Part shown: positions 1 to 12,600 of the stretch, piece after piece
How the letters are laid out: each line of letters opens with the position of its first letter
How positions within the stretch are numbered: position 1 is the stretch's first letter
DNA from: Apostichopus japonicus
Taxonomy: Eukaryota; Echinodermata; Holothuroidea; Aspidochirotida; Stichopodidae
NCBI RefSeq assembly: GCF_037975245.1
Contig: NC_092569.1
Coordinates: 34,570,668 to 34,634,667 of the forward strand
Length of the DNA: 64,000 nt
Direction of reading: 5' to 3'
Translations under genes and position numbers: made by a program
The notes under the pieces: model-generated
What the model saw: the letters and a program-made list of their open reading frames with translations, nothing else
Told to the model about the DNA's origin: nothing
The model's database searches: none

Positions 1-429
1 TATATGAGGTCTCTCAAGCCAACTCCGATGAATGGGCGTAGGAATCCGCCTTAAAATTTGTAGCCACAAATATTGCATTCAACCACTTATCACGACTATA
101 TATTAGCCATACAAATGAATCTAACCGCAAGACTGTGAAAAAAGTATCCATGAATTTTTGTGTCAGGCTTATAAGTGCATGCACACCCGTAGGAGTGGTC
201 TCGTGATTCCCGAATCAACGTAATATATCCCTCGACTGACAGTTTTGAGAGGACTGTCGACAAAAACAAATGGGTCAATGGCCCTGCCCAACCACGATGC
301 GAACGCCACTCAGATATCTGTACTGTAATGTGATTATCGACAAGTATAATAAGTAAAGGTTTCCTTCTAATTATATGTACAAGATTAAGAACAAAGCATT
401 ATAAAAATGACCTGAAGGACCGTACTGAC

Positions 430-639
430 CCCTAATACACTTCCTATGTCAGCAACGAAGCAGTTGTGGCGGCACGTAACTCCGTCCCCTTGGTAGTTTT
501 GATTACAGTAGCATTTACGGACACCGCTCCTCTCAGTGCAGGTTGCGTGACTACTACACTGGTAACTTTCATGTACAAGCCGGCTGTTCCTACAAGTTGA
601 TTTTCGTGTACATCTTGAATTGATGTAAAAGTGGCCCTC
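430..639 (-). CDS. Gene A EGF exon 14 (alpha type), last one in the window
   Basis: 210 nt, phase 0-0; EGHFYINSRCTRKSTC and SSHATCTERSG. The remaining 429 bp to the left edge are EGF-type intron, so the array very probably continues outside. Confidence 0.83.
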
Positions 640-3600
640 CTGTTTTAAGATATTCAGCAAAAAGAAAACCAACAACTAATAAATGAATTATGCATTTGCG
701 GTTGTCATATTGAAATGTACTGGATTTCAACGATGGGTGGCCACGTGATTCCCGACTAAACGTAATACATCCCTCGACTGAAAGATTTTACTGTATTGGC
801 GACAAAAAACTGGGTCTATAGCCCCTACACAACCACGATGCGCACGCTACTCGGTTATCTGTAAATGCAACGTAATTATCGACAAGTATAAATAGTAAAG
901 GTTTGCTTCTAATTATATGGACAATGATTTAAAAAAACCCATTACAAAATGACCTAAAAGAACCGTACTGACCCCTAATACACTTCCTTTGTCGGCAACG
1001 AAGCAGTTGTGGGTGCACGTCACTCCGTCCCCTTGGTAATTTGGATTGCAGTAACATTTACGGACACCGTTAATCTCAGAACAGGTTGCGTAACTACTAC
1101 ACTGGTAACTCTCATCCACGAGCCGACTGTTCCTACAAGTTGATTTTTGTGTACATCTTGAATTGATGTAAAAGTGGCCCTCCTAATTTAAGATATTCAG
1201 CGAAAAGAAAAACATCAACATCAACTCATAACCGAAATAAACAGAATGTGTCAGGCTTATCAGTGCATGCACACCCGTAGGAGTGGCCTCGTGATTCCCG
1301 ACTAAACGTAATATATCCCTTGACTGACAGTTTTGACTGGACTGGCGACAAAAACAAATGGGTCAATGGCCCCTGCCCAACCACAATGCGCGCGTCACTC
1401 GGATAACTGTAAATTTAAAATGAATATTGACAAGTATAAAGAGTAAAGGTTTGCTTCTAATTATATGGACAATAATTAAGAACGAAGCATTATAAAAAGG
1501 GCATGAAAGAACCGAACTGACCCATAACACACTTCCTATGTCAGCAACGAAGCAGTTGTGGGTGCACGTCACTCCGTCCCCTTGGTAGTTTTGATTACAG
1601 TAGCATTTACGGACACCGTTCCTCTCAGCACAGGTTGCGTGAGCACTACACTGGTAACTCGCCTCTATAATCTGGTTATTTTGGCAAGTTGATCTTCGTG
1701 TACATCCTGAATTGATGTAAAAATCGCCAACCTGATTTAAGATATTCATCAAGTAAGAAACAACAAATAAACAAATTATAAATTTGCGGTTGTCACAGTG
1801 AAATGTATATGATTTCAACGGTGGGTGGCCAATGATAAATCCCCTCGAATGATCTAGGTATGGATAAGAACCTTTTCGAAAAATATATGAGGTCTCTCAA
1901 GCCAACTCCGATGAATGGGCGTAGGAATCCGCCTTAAAATTTGTAGCCACAAATATTGCATTCAACCACTTATCACGACTATATATTAGCCATACAAATG
2001 AATCTAACCGCAAGACTGTGAAAAAAGTATCCATGAATTTTTGTGTCAGGCTTATAAGTGCATGCACACCCGTAGGAGTGGTCTCGTGATTCCCGAATCA
2101 ACGTAATATATCCCTCGACTGACAGTTTTGAGAGGACTGTCGACAAAAACAAATGGGTCAATGGCCCTGCCCAACCACGATGCGAACGCCACTCAGATAT
2201 CTGTACTGTAATGTGATTATCGACAAGTATAATAAGTAAAGGTTTCCTTCTAATTATATGTACAAGATTAAGAACAAAGCATTATAAAAATGACCTGAAG
2301 GACCGTACTGACCCCTAATACACTTCCTATGTCAGCAACGAAGCAGTTGTGGCGGCACGTAACTCCGTCCCCTTGGTAGTTTTGATTACAGTAGCATTTA
2401 CGGACACCGCTCCTCTCAGTGCAGGTTGCGTGACTACTACACTGGTAACTTTCATGTACAAGCCGGCTGTTCCTACAAGTTGATTTTCGTGTACATCTTG
2501 AATTGATGTAAAAGTGGCCCTCCTGTTTTAAGATATTCAGCAAAAAGAAAACCAACAACTAATAAATGAATTATGCATTTGCGGTTGTCATATTGAAATG
2601 TACTGGATTTCAACGATGGGTGGCCACGTGATTCCCGACTAAACGTAATACATCCCTCGACTGAAAGATTTTACTGTATTGGCGACAAAAAACTGGGTCT
2701 ATAGCCCCTACACAACCACGATGCGCACGCTACTCGGTTATCTGTAAATGCAACGTAATTATCGACAAGTATAAATAGTAAAGGTTTGCTTCTAATTATA
2801 TGGACAATGATTTAAAAAAAACCATTACAAAATGACCTAAAAGAACCGTACTGACCCCTAATACACTTCCTTTGTCGGCAACGAAGCAGTTGTGGGTGCA
2901 CGTCACTCCGTCCCCTTGGTAATTTGGATTGCAGTAACATTTACGGACACCGTTAATCTCAGAACAGGTTGCGTAACTACTACACTGGTAACTCTCATCC
3001 ACGAGCCGACTGTTCCTACAAGTTGATTTTTGTGTACATCTTGAATTGATGTAAAAGTGGCCCTCCTAATTTAAGATATTCAGCGAAAAGAAAAACATCA
3101 ACATCAACTCATAACCGAAATAAACAGAATGTGTCAGGCTTATCAGTGCATGCACACCCGTAGGAGTGGCCTCGTGATTCCCGACTAAACGTAATATATC
3201 CCTTGACTGACAGTTTTGACTGGACTGGCGACAAAAACAAATGGGTCAATGGCCCCTGCCCAACCACAATGCGCGCGTCACTCGGATAACTGTAAATTTA
3301 AAATGAATATTGACAAGTATAAAGAGTAAAGGTTTGCTTCTAATTATATGGACAATAATTAAGAACGAAGCATTATAAAAAGGGCATGAAAGAACCGAAC
3401 TGACCCCTAACACACTTCCTATGTCAGCAACGAAGCAGTTGTGGGTGCACGTCACTCCGTCCCCTTGGTAGTTTTGATTACAGTAGCATTTACGGACACC
3501 GTTCCTCTCAGCACAGGTTGCGTGAGCACTACACTGGTAACTCGCCTCTATAATCTGGTTATTTTGGCAAGTTGATCTTCGTGTACATCCTGAATTGATG

Positions 3601-6600
3601 TAAAACTCGCCAACCTGATTTAAGATATTCATCAAGTAAGAAACAACAAATAAACAAATTATAAATTTGCGGTTGTCACAGTGAAATGTATATGATTTCA
3701 ACGGTGGGTGGCCAATGATAAATCCCCTCGAATGATCTAGGTATGGATATGAACCTTTTCGAAAAATGTATGAGGTTTTTCAAGCCAACTCCGATGAATG
3801 GGCGTAGGAATCCGCCTTAAAAATTGTAGCCACAAATATTGCATTCAACCACTTATCACGACTATATATGAGGCATACAAATGAATCTAACCGCAAGACT
3901 GTGAACAAAAGTATCCATGAATTTTTGTGTCAGGCTTATAAGTGCATGCACACCCGTAGGAGTGGTCTCGTGATTCCCAAATCAACGTAATATATCCCTC
4001 GACTGACAGTTTTGAGAGGACTGTCGACAAAAACAAATGGGTCAATGGCCCTGCCCAACCACGATGCGAACGCCACTCAGATATCTGTACTGTAATGTGA
4101 TTATCGACAAGTATAATAAGAAAAGATTTCCTTCTAATTACATGTACAAGATTAAGAACAAAGCATTATAAAAATGACCTGAAGGACCGTACTGACCCCT
4201 AATACACTTCCTATGTCAGCAACGAAGCAGTTGTGGCGGCACGTAACTCCGTCCCCTTGGTAGTTTTGATTACAGTAGCATTTACGGACACCGCTCCTCT
4301 CAGTACAGGTTGCGTGACTACTACACTGGTAACTTTCATGTACAAGCCGGCTGTTCCTACAAGTTGATTTTCGTGTACATCTTGAATTGATGTAAAAGTG
4401 GCCCTCCTGTTTTAAGATATTCAGCAAAAAGAAAAACAACAACTAATAAATGAATTGTGCATTTGCGGTTGTCATATTGAAATGTACTGGATTTCAACGA
4501 TGGGTGGCCACGTGATTCCCGACTAAACGTAATACATTCCTCGACTGAAAGATTTTACTGTATTGGCGACAAAAAAACTGGGTCTATAGCCCCTACACAA
4601 CCACGATGCGAACGCTACTCGGTTATCTGTAAATGCAATGTAATTATCGACAAGTATAAAAATGTAAAGGTTTGCTTCTAATTATATGGACAATGATTAA
4701 AAAAAAACCATTACAAAATGACCTAAAAGAACCGTACTGACCCCTAATACACTTCCTTTGTCGGCAACGAAGCAGTTGTGGGTGCACGTCACTCCGTCCC
4801 CTTGGTAGTTTGGATTGCAGTAACATTTACGGACACCGTTAATCTCAGAACAGGTTGCGTAACTACTACACTGGTAACTCTCATCCACGAGCCGGCTGTT
4901 CCTACAAGTTGATTTTTGTGTACATCTTGAATTGATGTAAAAGTGGCCCTCCTAATTTATGATATTCAGCGAAAAGAAAAACATTAACTTATAACCGAAT
5001 TATACATTTGCGATTGTCATAGTGAACTAAACAGAATTTCAACGATGGGTGGCCACGTGATTCATGACTAAACGTAATAAACATACAATAATTCCAACCG
5101 CAAGACTGTGAAAAAAGTACCCATGAAATTTTATATCACGCTTATAAGTGCATGCACACCCGTAGAAGTGGTCTCGTGATTCCCAAATCAACGTAATATA
5201 TCCCTCGACTGACAGTTTTGAGAGGACTGTCGACAAAAACAAATGGGTCAATGGCCCTGCCCAACCACGATGCGAACGCCACTCAGATATCTGTACTGTA
5301 ATGTGATTATCGACAAGTATAATAAGAAAAGGTTTCCTTCTAATTATATGTACAAGATTAAGAACAAAGCATTATAAAAATGACCTGAAGGACCGTACTG
5401 ACCCCTAATACACTTCGTATGTCAGCAACGAAGCAGTTGTGGCGGCACGTAACTCCGTCCCCTTGGTAGTTTTGATTACAGTAGCATTTACGGACACCGC
5501 TCCTCTCAGCACAGGTTGCGTGAACACTACACTGGTAACTCGCCTCTATAATATGGTTGTTTTGGCAAGTTGATCTTCGTGTACATCCTGAATTGATGTA
5601 AAAATCGCCAACCTGATTTCAGATATTCAGCGAAAAGAAACAACAAATAAACAAATTATGAATTTGAAATGTATAGGATTTTAACGGTAGGTGGCCAAAG
5701 ATTTGTTCCCCTCGAATGATCTAGGTACGGGTATGAACCTTTATGAAAGTTTTATGAGTTCTTTGAAGCCAACTCCTATATAGGGGGCGTAGGGATCCGC
5801 CTTAACAAAAAGTAGCTGCAAATATTGCATTCAACGGCCTATCGCAACTATACATTAGGCATACAAATAAATCTAACCGCAATACTGTGATAAAAAAGTA
5901 TCCATAAATTTTTGTGTCAGGCTTATCAGTGCATGCACACCCGTAGGAGTGGCCTCGTGATTCCTGACTAAACGTAATATATCCCTTGACTGACAGTTTT
6001 GACTGGACTGGCGACAAAAACAAATGGGTCAATGGCCCCTGCCCAACCACGATGCGCGCGTCACTCAGATATCTGTAAATGTAAAATGAATATTGACAAG
6101 TATAAAGAGTAAAGGTTTGCTTCTAATTATATGGACAATAATTAAGAACGAAGCATTATAAAAAGGGCATGAAAGAACCGTACTGACCCCTAACACACTT
6201 CCTATGTCAGCAACGAAGCAGTTGTGGCGACACGTCACTCCGTCCCCTTGGTAGTTTTGATTACAGTAGCATTTACGGACACCGTTCCTCTCAGCACAGG
6301 TTGCGTGAACACTACACTGGTAACTCGCCTCTATAATCTGGTTATTTTGGCAAGTTGATCTTCGTGTACATCCTGAATTGATGTAAAACTCGCCAACCTG
6401 ATTTAAGATATTCATCAAGTAAGAAACAACAAATAAACAAATTATAAATTTGCGGTTGTCACAGTGAAATGTATATGATTTCAACGGTGGGTGGCCAATG
6501 ATAAATCCCCTCGAATGATCTAGGTATGGATATGAACCTTTTCGAAAAATGTATGAGGTTTTTCAAGCCAACTCCGATGAATGGGCGTAGGAATCCGCCT

Positions 6601-9600
6601 TAAAAATTGTAGCCACAAATATTGCATTCAACCACTTATCACGACTATATATGAGGCATACAAATGAATCTAACCGCAAGACTGTGAACAAAAGTATACA
6701 TGAATTTTTGTGTCAGGCTTATAAGTGCATGCACACCCGTAGAAGTGGTCTCGTGATTCCCAAATCAACGTAATATATCCCTCGACTGACAGTTTTGAGA
6801 GGACTGTCGACAAAAACAAATGGGTCAATGGCCCTGCCCAACCACGATGCGAACGCCACTCAGATATCTGTACTGTAATGTGATTATCGACAAGTATAAT
6901 AAGAAAAGGTTTCCTTCTAATTATATGTACAAGATTAAGAACAAAGCATTATAAAAATGACCTGAAGGACCGTACTGACCCCTAATACACTTCGTATGTC
7001 AGCAACGAAGCAGTTGTGGCGGCACGTAACTCCGTCCCCTTGGTAGTTTTGATTACAGTAGCATTTACGGACACCGCTCCTCTCAGCACAGGTTGCGTGA
7101 ACACTACACTGGTAACTCGCCTCTATAATATGGTTGTTTTGGCAAGTTGATCTTCGTGTACATCCTGAATTGATGTAAAAATCGCCAACCTGATTTCAGA
7201 TATTCAGCGAAAAGAAACAACAAATAAACAAATTATGAATTTGAAATGTATAGGATTTTAACGGTAGGTGGCCAAAGATTTGTTCCCCTCGAATGATCTA
7301 GGTACGGGTATGAACCTTTATGAAAGTTTTATGAGTTCTTTGAAGCCAACTCCTATATAGGGGGCGTAGGGATCCGCCTTAACAAAAAGTAGCTGCAAAT
7401 ATTGCATTCAACGGCCTATCGCAACTATACATTAGGCATACAAATAAATCTAACCGCAATACTGTGATAAAAAAGTATCCATAAATTTTTGTGTCAGGCT
7501 TATCAGTGCATGCACACCCGTAGGAGTGGCCTCGTGATTCCTGACTAAACGTAATATATCCCTTGACTGACAGTTTTGACTGGACTGGCGACAAAAACAA
7601 ATGGGTCAATGGCCCCTGCCCAACCACGATGCGCGCGTCACTCAGATATCTGTAAATGTAAAATGAATATTGACAAGTATAAAGAGTAAAGGTTTGCTTC
7701 TAATTATATGGACAATAATTAAGAACGAAGCATTATAAAAAGGGCATGAAAGAACCGTACTGACCCCTAACACACTTCCTATGTCAGCAACGAAGCAGTT
7801 GTGGCGACACGTCACTCCGTCCCCTTGGTAGTTTTGATTACAGTAGCATTTACGGACACCGTTCCTCTCAGCACAGGTTGCGTGAACACTACACTGGTAA
7901 CTCGCCTCTATAATCTGGTTATTTTGGCAAGTTGATCTTCGTGTACATCCTGAATTGATGTAAAACTCGCCAACCTGATTTAAGATATTCATCAAGTAAG
8001 AAACAACAAATAAACAAATTATAAATTTGCGGTTGTCACAGTGAAATGTATATGATTTCAACGGTGGGTGGCCAATGATAAATCCCCTCGAATGATCTAG
8101 GTATGGATATGAACCTTTTCGAAAAATGTATGAGGTTTTTCAAGCCAACTCCGATGAATGGGCGTAGGAATCCGCCTTAAAAATTGTAGCCACAAATATT
8201 GCATTCAACCACTTATCACGACTATATATGAGGCATACAAATGAATCTAACCGCAAGACTGTGAACAAAAGTATACATGAATTTTTGTGTCAGGCTTATA
8301 AGTGCATGCACACCCGTAGGAGTGGTCTCGTGATTCCCAAATCAACGTAATATATCCCTCGACTGACAGTTTTGAGAGGACTGTCGACAAAAACAAATGG
8401 GTCAATGGCCCTGCCCAACCACGATGCGAACGCCACTCAGATATCTGTACTGTAATGTGATTATCGACAAGTATAATAAGAAAAGATTTCCTTCTAATTA
8501 CATGTACAAGATTAAGAACAAAGCATTATAAAAATGACCTGAAGGACCGTACTGACCCCTAATACACTTCCTATGTCAGCAACGAAGCAGTTGTGGCGGC
8601 ACGTAACTCCGTCCCCTTGGTAGTTTTGATTACAGTAGCATTTACGGACACCGCTCCTCTCAGCACAGGTTGCGTGAACACTGCACTGGTAACTCGCCTC
8701 TATAATATGGTTGTTTTGGCAAATTGATCTTCGTGTACATCCTGAATTGATGTAAAAATCGCCAACCTGATTTCAGATATTCAGCGAAAAGAAACAACAA
8801 ATAAACAAATTATGAATTTGAAATGTACAGGATTTTAACGGTAGGTGGCCAAAGATTTGTTCCCCTCGAATGATCTAGGTACGGGTATGAACCTTTATGA
8901 AAGTTTTATGAGTTCTTTGAAGCCAACTCCTATATAGGAGGCGTAGGGATCCGCCTTAACAAAAAGTAGCTGCAAATATTGCATTCAACGGCCTATCGCA
9001 ACTATACATTAGGCATACAAATAAATCTAACCGCAATACTGTGATAAAAAAGTATCCATAAATTTTTGTGTCAGGCTTATCAGTGCATGCACACCCGTAG
9101 GAGTGGCCTCGTGATTCCTGACTAAACGTAATATATCCCTTGACTGACAGTTTTGACTGGACTGGCGACAAAAACAAATGGGTCAATGGCCCCTGCCCAA
9201 CCACGATGCGCGCGTCACTCAGATATCTGTAAATGTAAAATGAATATTGACAAGTATAAAGAGTAAAGGTTTGCTTCTAATTATATAGACAATAATTAAG
9301 AACGAAACATTATAAAAAGGGCATGAAAGAACCGTACTGACCGCTAACACACTTCCTATGTCAGCAACGAAGCAGTTGTGGCGACACGTCACTCCGTCCC
9401 CTTGGTAGTTTGGATTGCAGTAACATTTACGGACACTGTTCCTCTCAGCACAGGTTGCGTGAACACTACACTGGTAACTCGCCTCTATAATCTGGTTGTT
9501 TTGACAAGTTGATCTTCGTGTACATCCTGAATTGATGTAAAAATCGCCAACCTGATTTAATATATTCAGCGAAAAGAAACATCAGATTAACAAAATGATG

Positions 9601-12600
9601 AAATTGCCGTTGTCACAGTGAAATGTACAGGATTGTAACGGTGGGTGGCCAATGATTTATTCCCCTGAATGATCTAGGTACGGGTATGGATCTTTATGAA
9701 AGTTTTGTGAAGTCTTTGAAGCCAACTCCGATGAGGAGGCCGCGGGGTCCGCCCTGAAAGGTAGCTGCAAATATTGCATTAAAACGGCCTATTGCGACTT
9801 TAAATTAGGCCTACAATTAGATTCTAGCCGCAAAATTATCGTTAGTTGTATCCATGCATTTTAGTGTAAGGTTTATAAGGGAATGGACATATGTGGGTAT
9901 AGCCTTTTGCTTCCTGAGTATATGTAAGTAAAATATTTGATTCTTATTATATGGGAAAAATCATTAAAAGCAAAACACTTAAAATGTAAGAACCGTACTG
10001 ACCATTAATACACCTCCTTTGTCAGCAACGAAGCAGTTGCATTGGTTGAGAGGGATGCATTTTTCTTGGTGTCTCAGATATTCACCGACGCAAACACATT
10101 GCTCTGATTTTGTGCGAGAGGTAGCCGAGATGCAAGTATTAGGGTGGTCACAAGTCCTCTCACATGTCTCATTGCTAAAAATCTCATTAGCTGGACACCA
10201 TTCAAGGATTGTTTCTAGAGAACAGGAAAGAAAAAATGAAAATAATAGTAACCTTATACAGTCACGACATATATTACATGTGGCATAGAATAGTTTGTCG
10301 TCATTACTTAAATACGTGGTTGTCAGAAGGTTAAAGGAAAGCAACATACACTCAGAAGCTGCTCGAATAAATGTAGAACATTTTAAATAGGTAGTGGCCG
10401 TTCCGTAGTCACATTAATGTTACTATTTATTCTGATAACGAGATAAAACACCATCATTTGTTGTGCAATTAGTCTGAACCAGGTAGTCATGGTTTGTTTC
10501 TGTTTCAGAGTTCTCTAGGTGTAAGTATACTGCTTTCTGACAACAATGGTAATTAATAACAACATCAAAATTCTTCCGTTGGTTGTTCTGATCAAACTGG
10601 GAGACGAACCTGGTTTAATTGTAAACGTTATGTTGTACTAACGTTAGGAACGGTTCTTTGTTCAGAGCCATGGTCGGTGTTGAGTACGAAGCAGTCTTGT
10701 AGTGAGTGCGTAATCACACTTTAGCTAATGAAGGCATTTTGGAATTCTAGTATGGATACTAATGCAAGATTAAGTGTTTGAACTCGCACTAGAAGCTTGT
10801 ACTTGCACTCATATCATATCATATTCTACTTGCTACGATATGTATTGTAGCGCCGTTGTACTCGCTGATATACTATAAGTATACTCGTACTATATATATT
10901 GTAGCAGTTTCTTCAAAACATATTTGACATGCCAAGTTTACTTCCAAAAGATCCTTTCGTTTTCAGAATAAACCTTTCATTTTCTGCGCGTTTACGTTTG
11001 ACATTTAATAAATGATCACGATTTTTATGATTTTTTTGACTTTATATTTAATAATGTAAAAGACACTTACCATCTGATATTTCGAATGTTCCTAAACTAG
11101 ATATATAATAATCCCCCCATTCATCTGAGATACGAAACTCGTCGTATGTTACATAGTAAGTTTCTCCAGCAACGTTCTCAAAGTCCATTCGCAGTTGGTA
11201 TCGCTTTTGATTTGTTAAGACGGCAATTTTCTCATTTCCGATCCAAAAGTCACTCCCTAGAAAGCCAAAGCCATTTCTGAAGTCTTTCCAACTTCTACTA
11301 AAATTTACAGAATCCGATCTTCGTCGCTGTAATACCTTCAAAGAATATCAAAGAAGTTAACTAGGACGTGATTGAATTATTATTATTTGTTCCCTACTGC
11401 AATGCGATATGTTGCTAACAACTATTACACAGAAATACTTTTATATTTCTAACTTCAGTTTGTAGTTTGGGCTAGATGTTTACAGTTCCCTTGGAAGAAG
11501 AACTGCACTGTACCTAAATACAATCTGTACTTAAATTCCACAATATTAAAAATAATTGATTCAAACTTTCGTTTCGATAAAAAAGCGAGATTCTATTTGA
11601 AATAACGACTTTGTATTACATCGCTTTATATTGCTGCAATCAAAATCTGAAGTAAATTTGTACAAAACTATTTAAACTTGAAAAGAAAACATCAAGTAAT
11701 CAGCCATACCGTCCATCCACCAGTATCAAGATCATTGTTACAGTAAGCCTCAAACGGTCCCGGATAGCCATCTGGTTTAATAAGATACACTCCAGATGTA
11801 TTGTGGGTAGAGGAACATGCATTCGATACTTCTTTGCAATCTCTCGGATACGCAGGTTGTTGAAAAACAAAGTATGAAGAACCTGGATGGAAAGTAAAAC
11901 AAGGTTATCATTTTATTGTAACTGAAAAAATAAGTTTAGCTAACGAAAATATCGCCTAAGATGCTTTATCTCAATTGCCTCTCTCCACCCAGGGGTTAAA
12001 TGGGTACATGTGAGGTAACTTGTCATTGGACGCAGTATATAACTGCAGCCGTCTGGAGTGATTGTCTCTGGGACAGGTTATCATTGAACATGGGACGCGT
12101 TTGTAAAGCTCTTTGAAACCTATCGCTGATAAAAAGCGCTACATGAATCGAATATTATTATGATTATAAGATTCTTTAGCTAATTGTAAGAGAGCTGGTG
12201 TCGTTACTAAGACAATTAAGGCATCAGTTTAAATATCAAATAGTACTCAACTACCATATATTCGAAGATATCACGACTAAAATTAAATGAGGTAATTGTT
12301 ATTTAATTCTCAGATGTAACTGTTTTGAAGCATTATATGTGACTAGTTGTCAGCCAATAATGGAAAGTCAAAGACCAAGTATCTTGAGTTTCTTTTTCAT
12401 CAAGCTTCCGTAGTTATCAATCATATCCAAGTGAGATCAAAAGACTCACGTAAACAGGCCAATCCCATTTGTTGTACCTAAGAAATATCATGTAGCACGT
12501 AGGATATGAAAAGATCGAAGGTATACTACTCAGAGGAAATCAACCTCGAAATAGATATTTGGAAATAGTGACACGATTGAAATACAAAACGTCAAGAGCG

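Larger units (their letters stand above)
1..1883. repeat. 1883-bp tandem unit, copy 1 (alpha, beta and gamma EGF exons)
   Basis: Aligns base for base with 1884-3766; I see only a handful of substitutions (near 937, 1523, 1725 and 1867) and no length change. Contains three EGF exons with their introns. The left boundary of the array lies outside the window. Confidence 0.92.
1884..3766. repeat. 1883-bp tandem unit, copy 2
   Basis: Second copy of the three-exon unit. A third, more diverged and differently ended version starts at 3767 and supplies the alpha and beta exons at 4197 and 4742. Confidence 0.92.
4960..9230. repeat. 1577-bp two-exon tandem unit (delta + gamma), two near-identical copies and a diverging third
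   Basis: Exons at 5403, 6980 and 8557 and at 6188 and 7765 are each exactly 1577 bp apart, and the introns match over the same distance. The third unit ends in the diverged exon 9342-9551. Unit limits are approximate. Confidence 0.88.

Noticed and set aside
95..278. Repeated 60-82 codon frames between EGF exons, taken as extra exons
   Set aside because: They start and stop at different places in each copy, have no suitable splice sites or cysteine pattern, and lie in introns.
1..9600. CRISPR-like or satellite array
   Set aside because: The period is 1.6-1.9 kb and the units hold exons and introns; it is a gene-internal duplication.
10320..11070. A hidden third exon of FReD-1
   Set aside because: No CAE-x-x-x-G-x-WW or SNLNG-like sequence in any minus-strand frame between the middle FReD exon and the TIL-like exon, in either gene copy.
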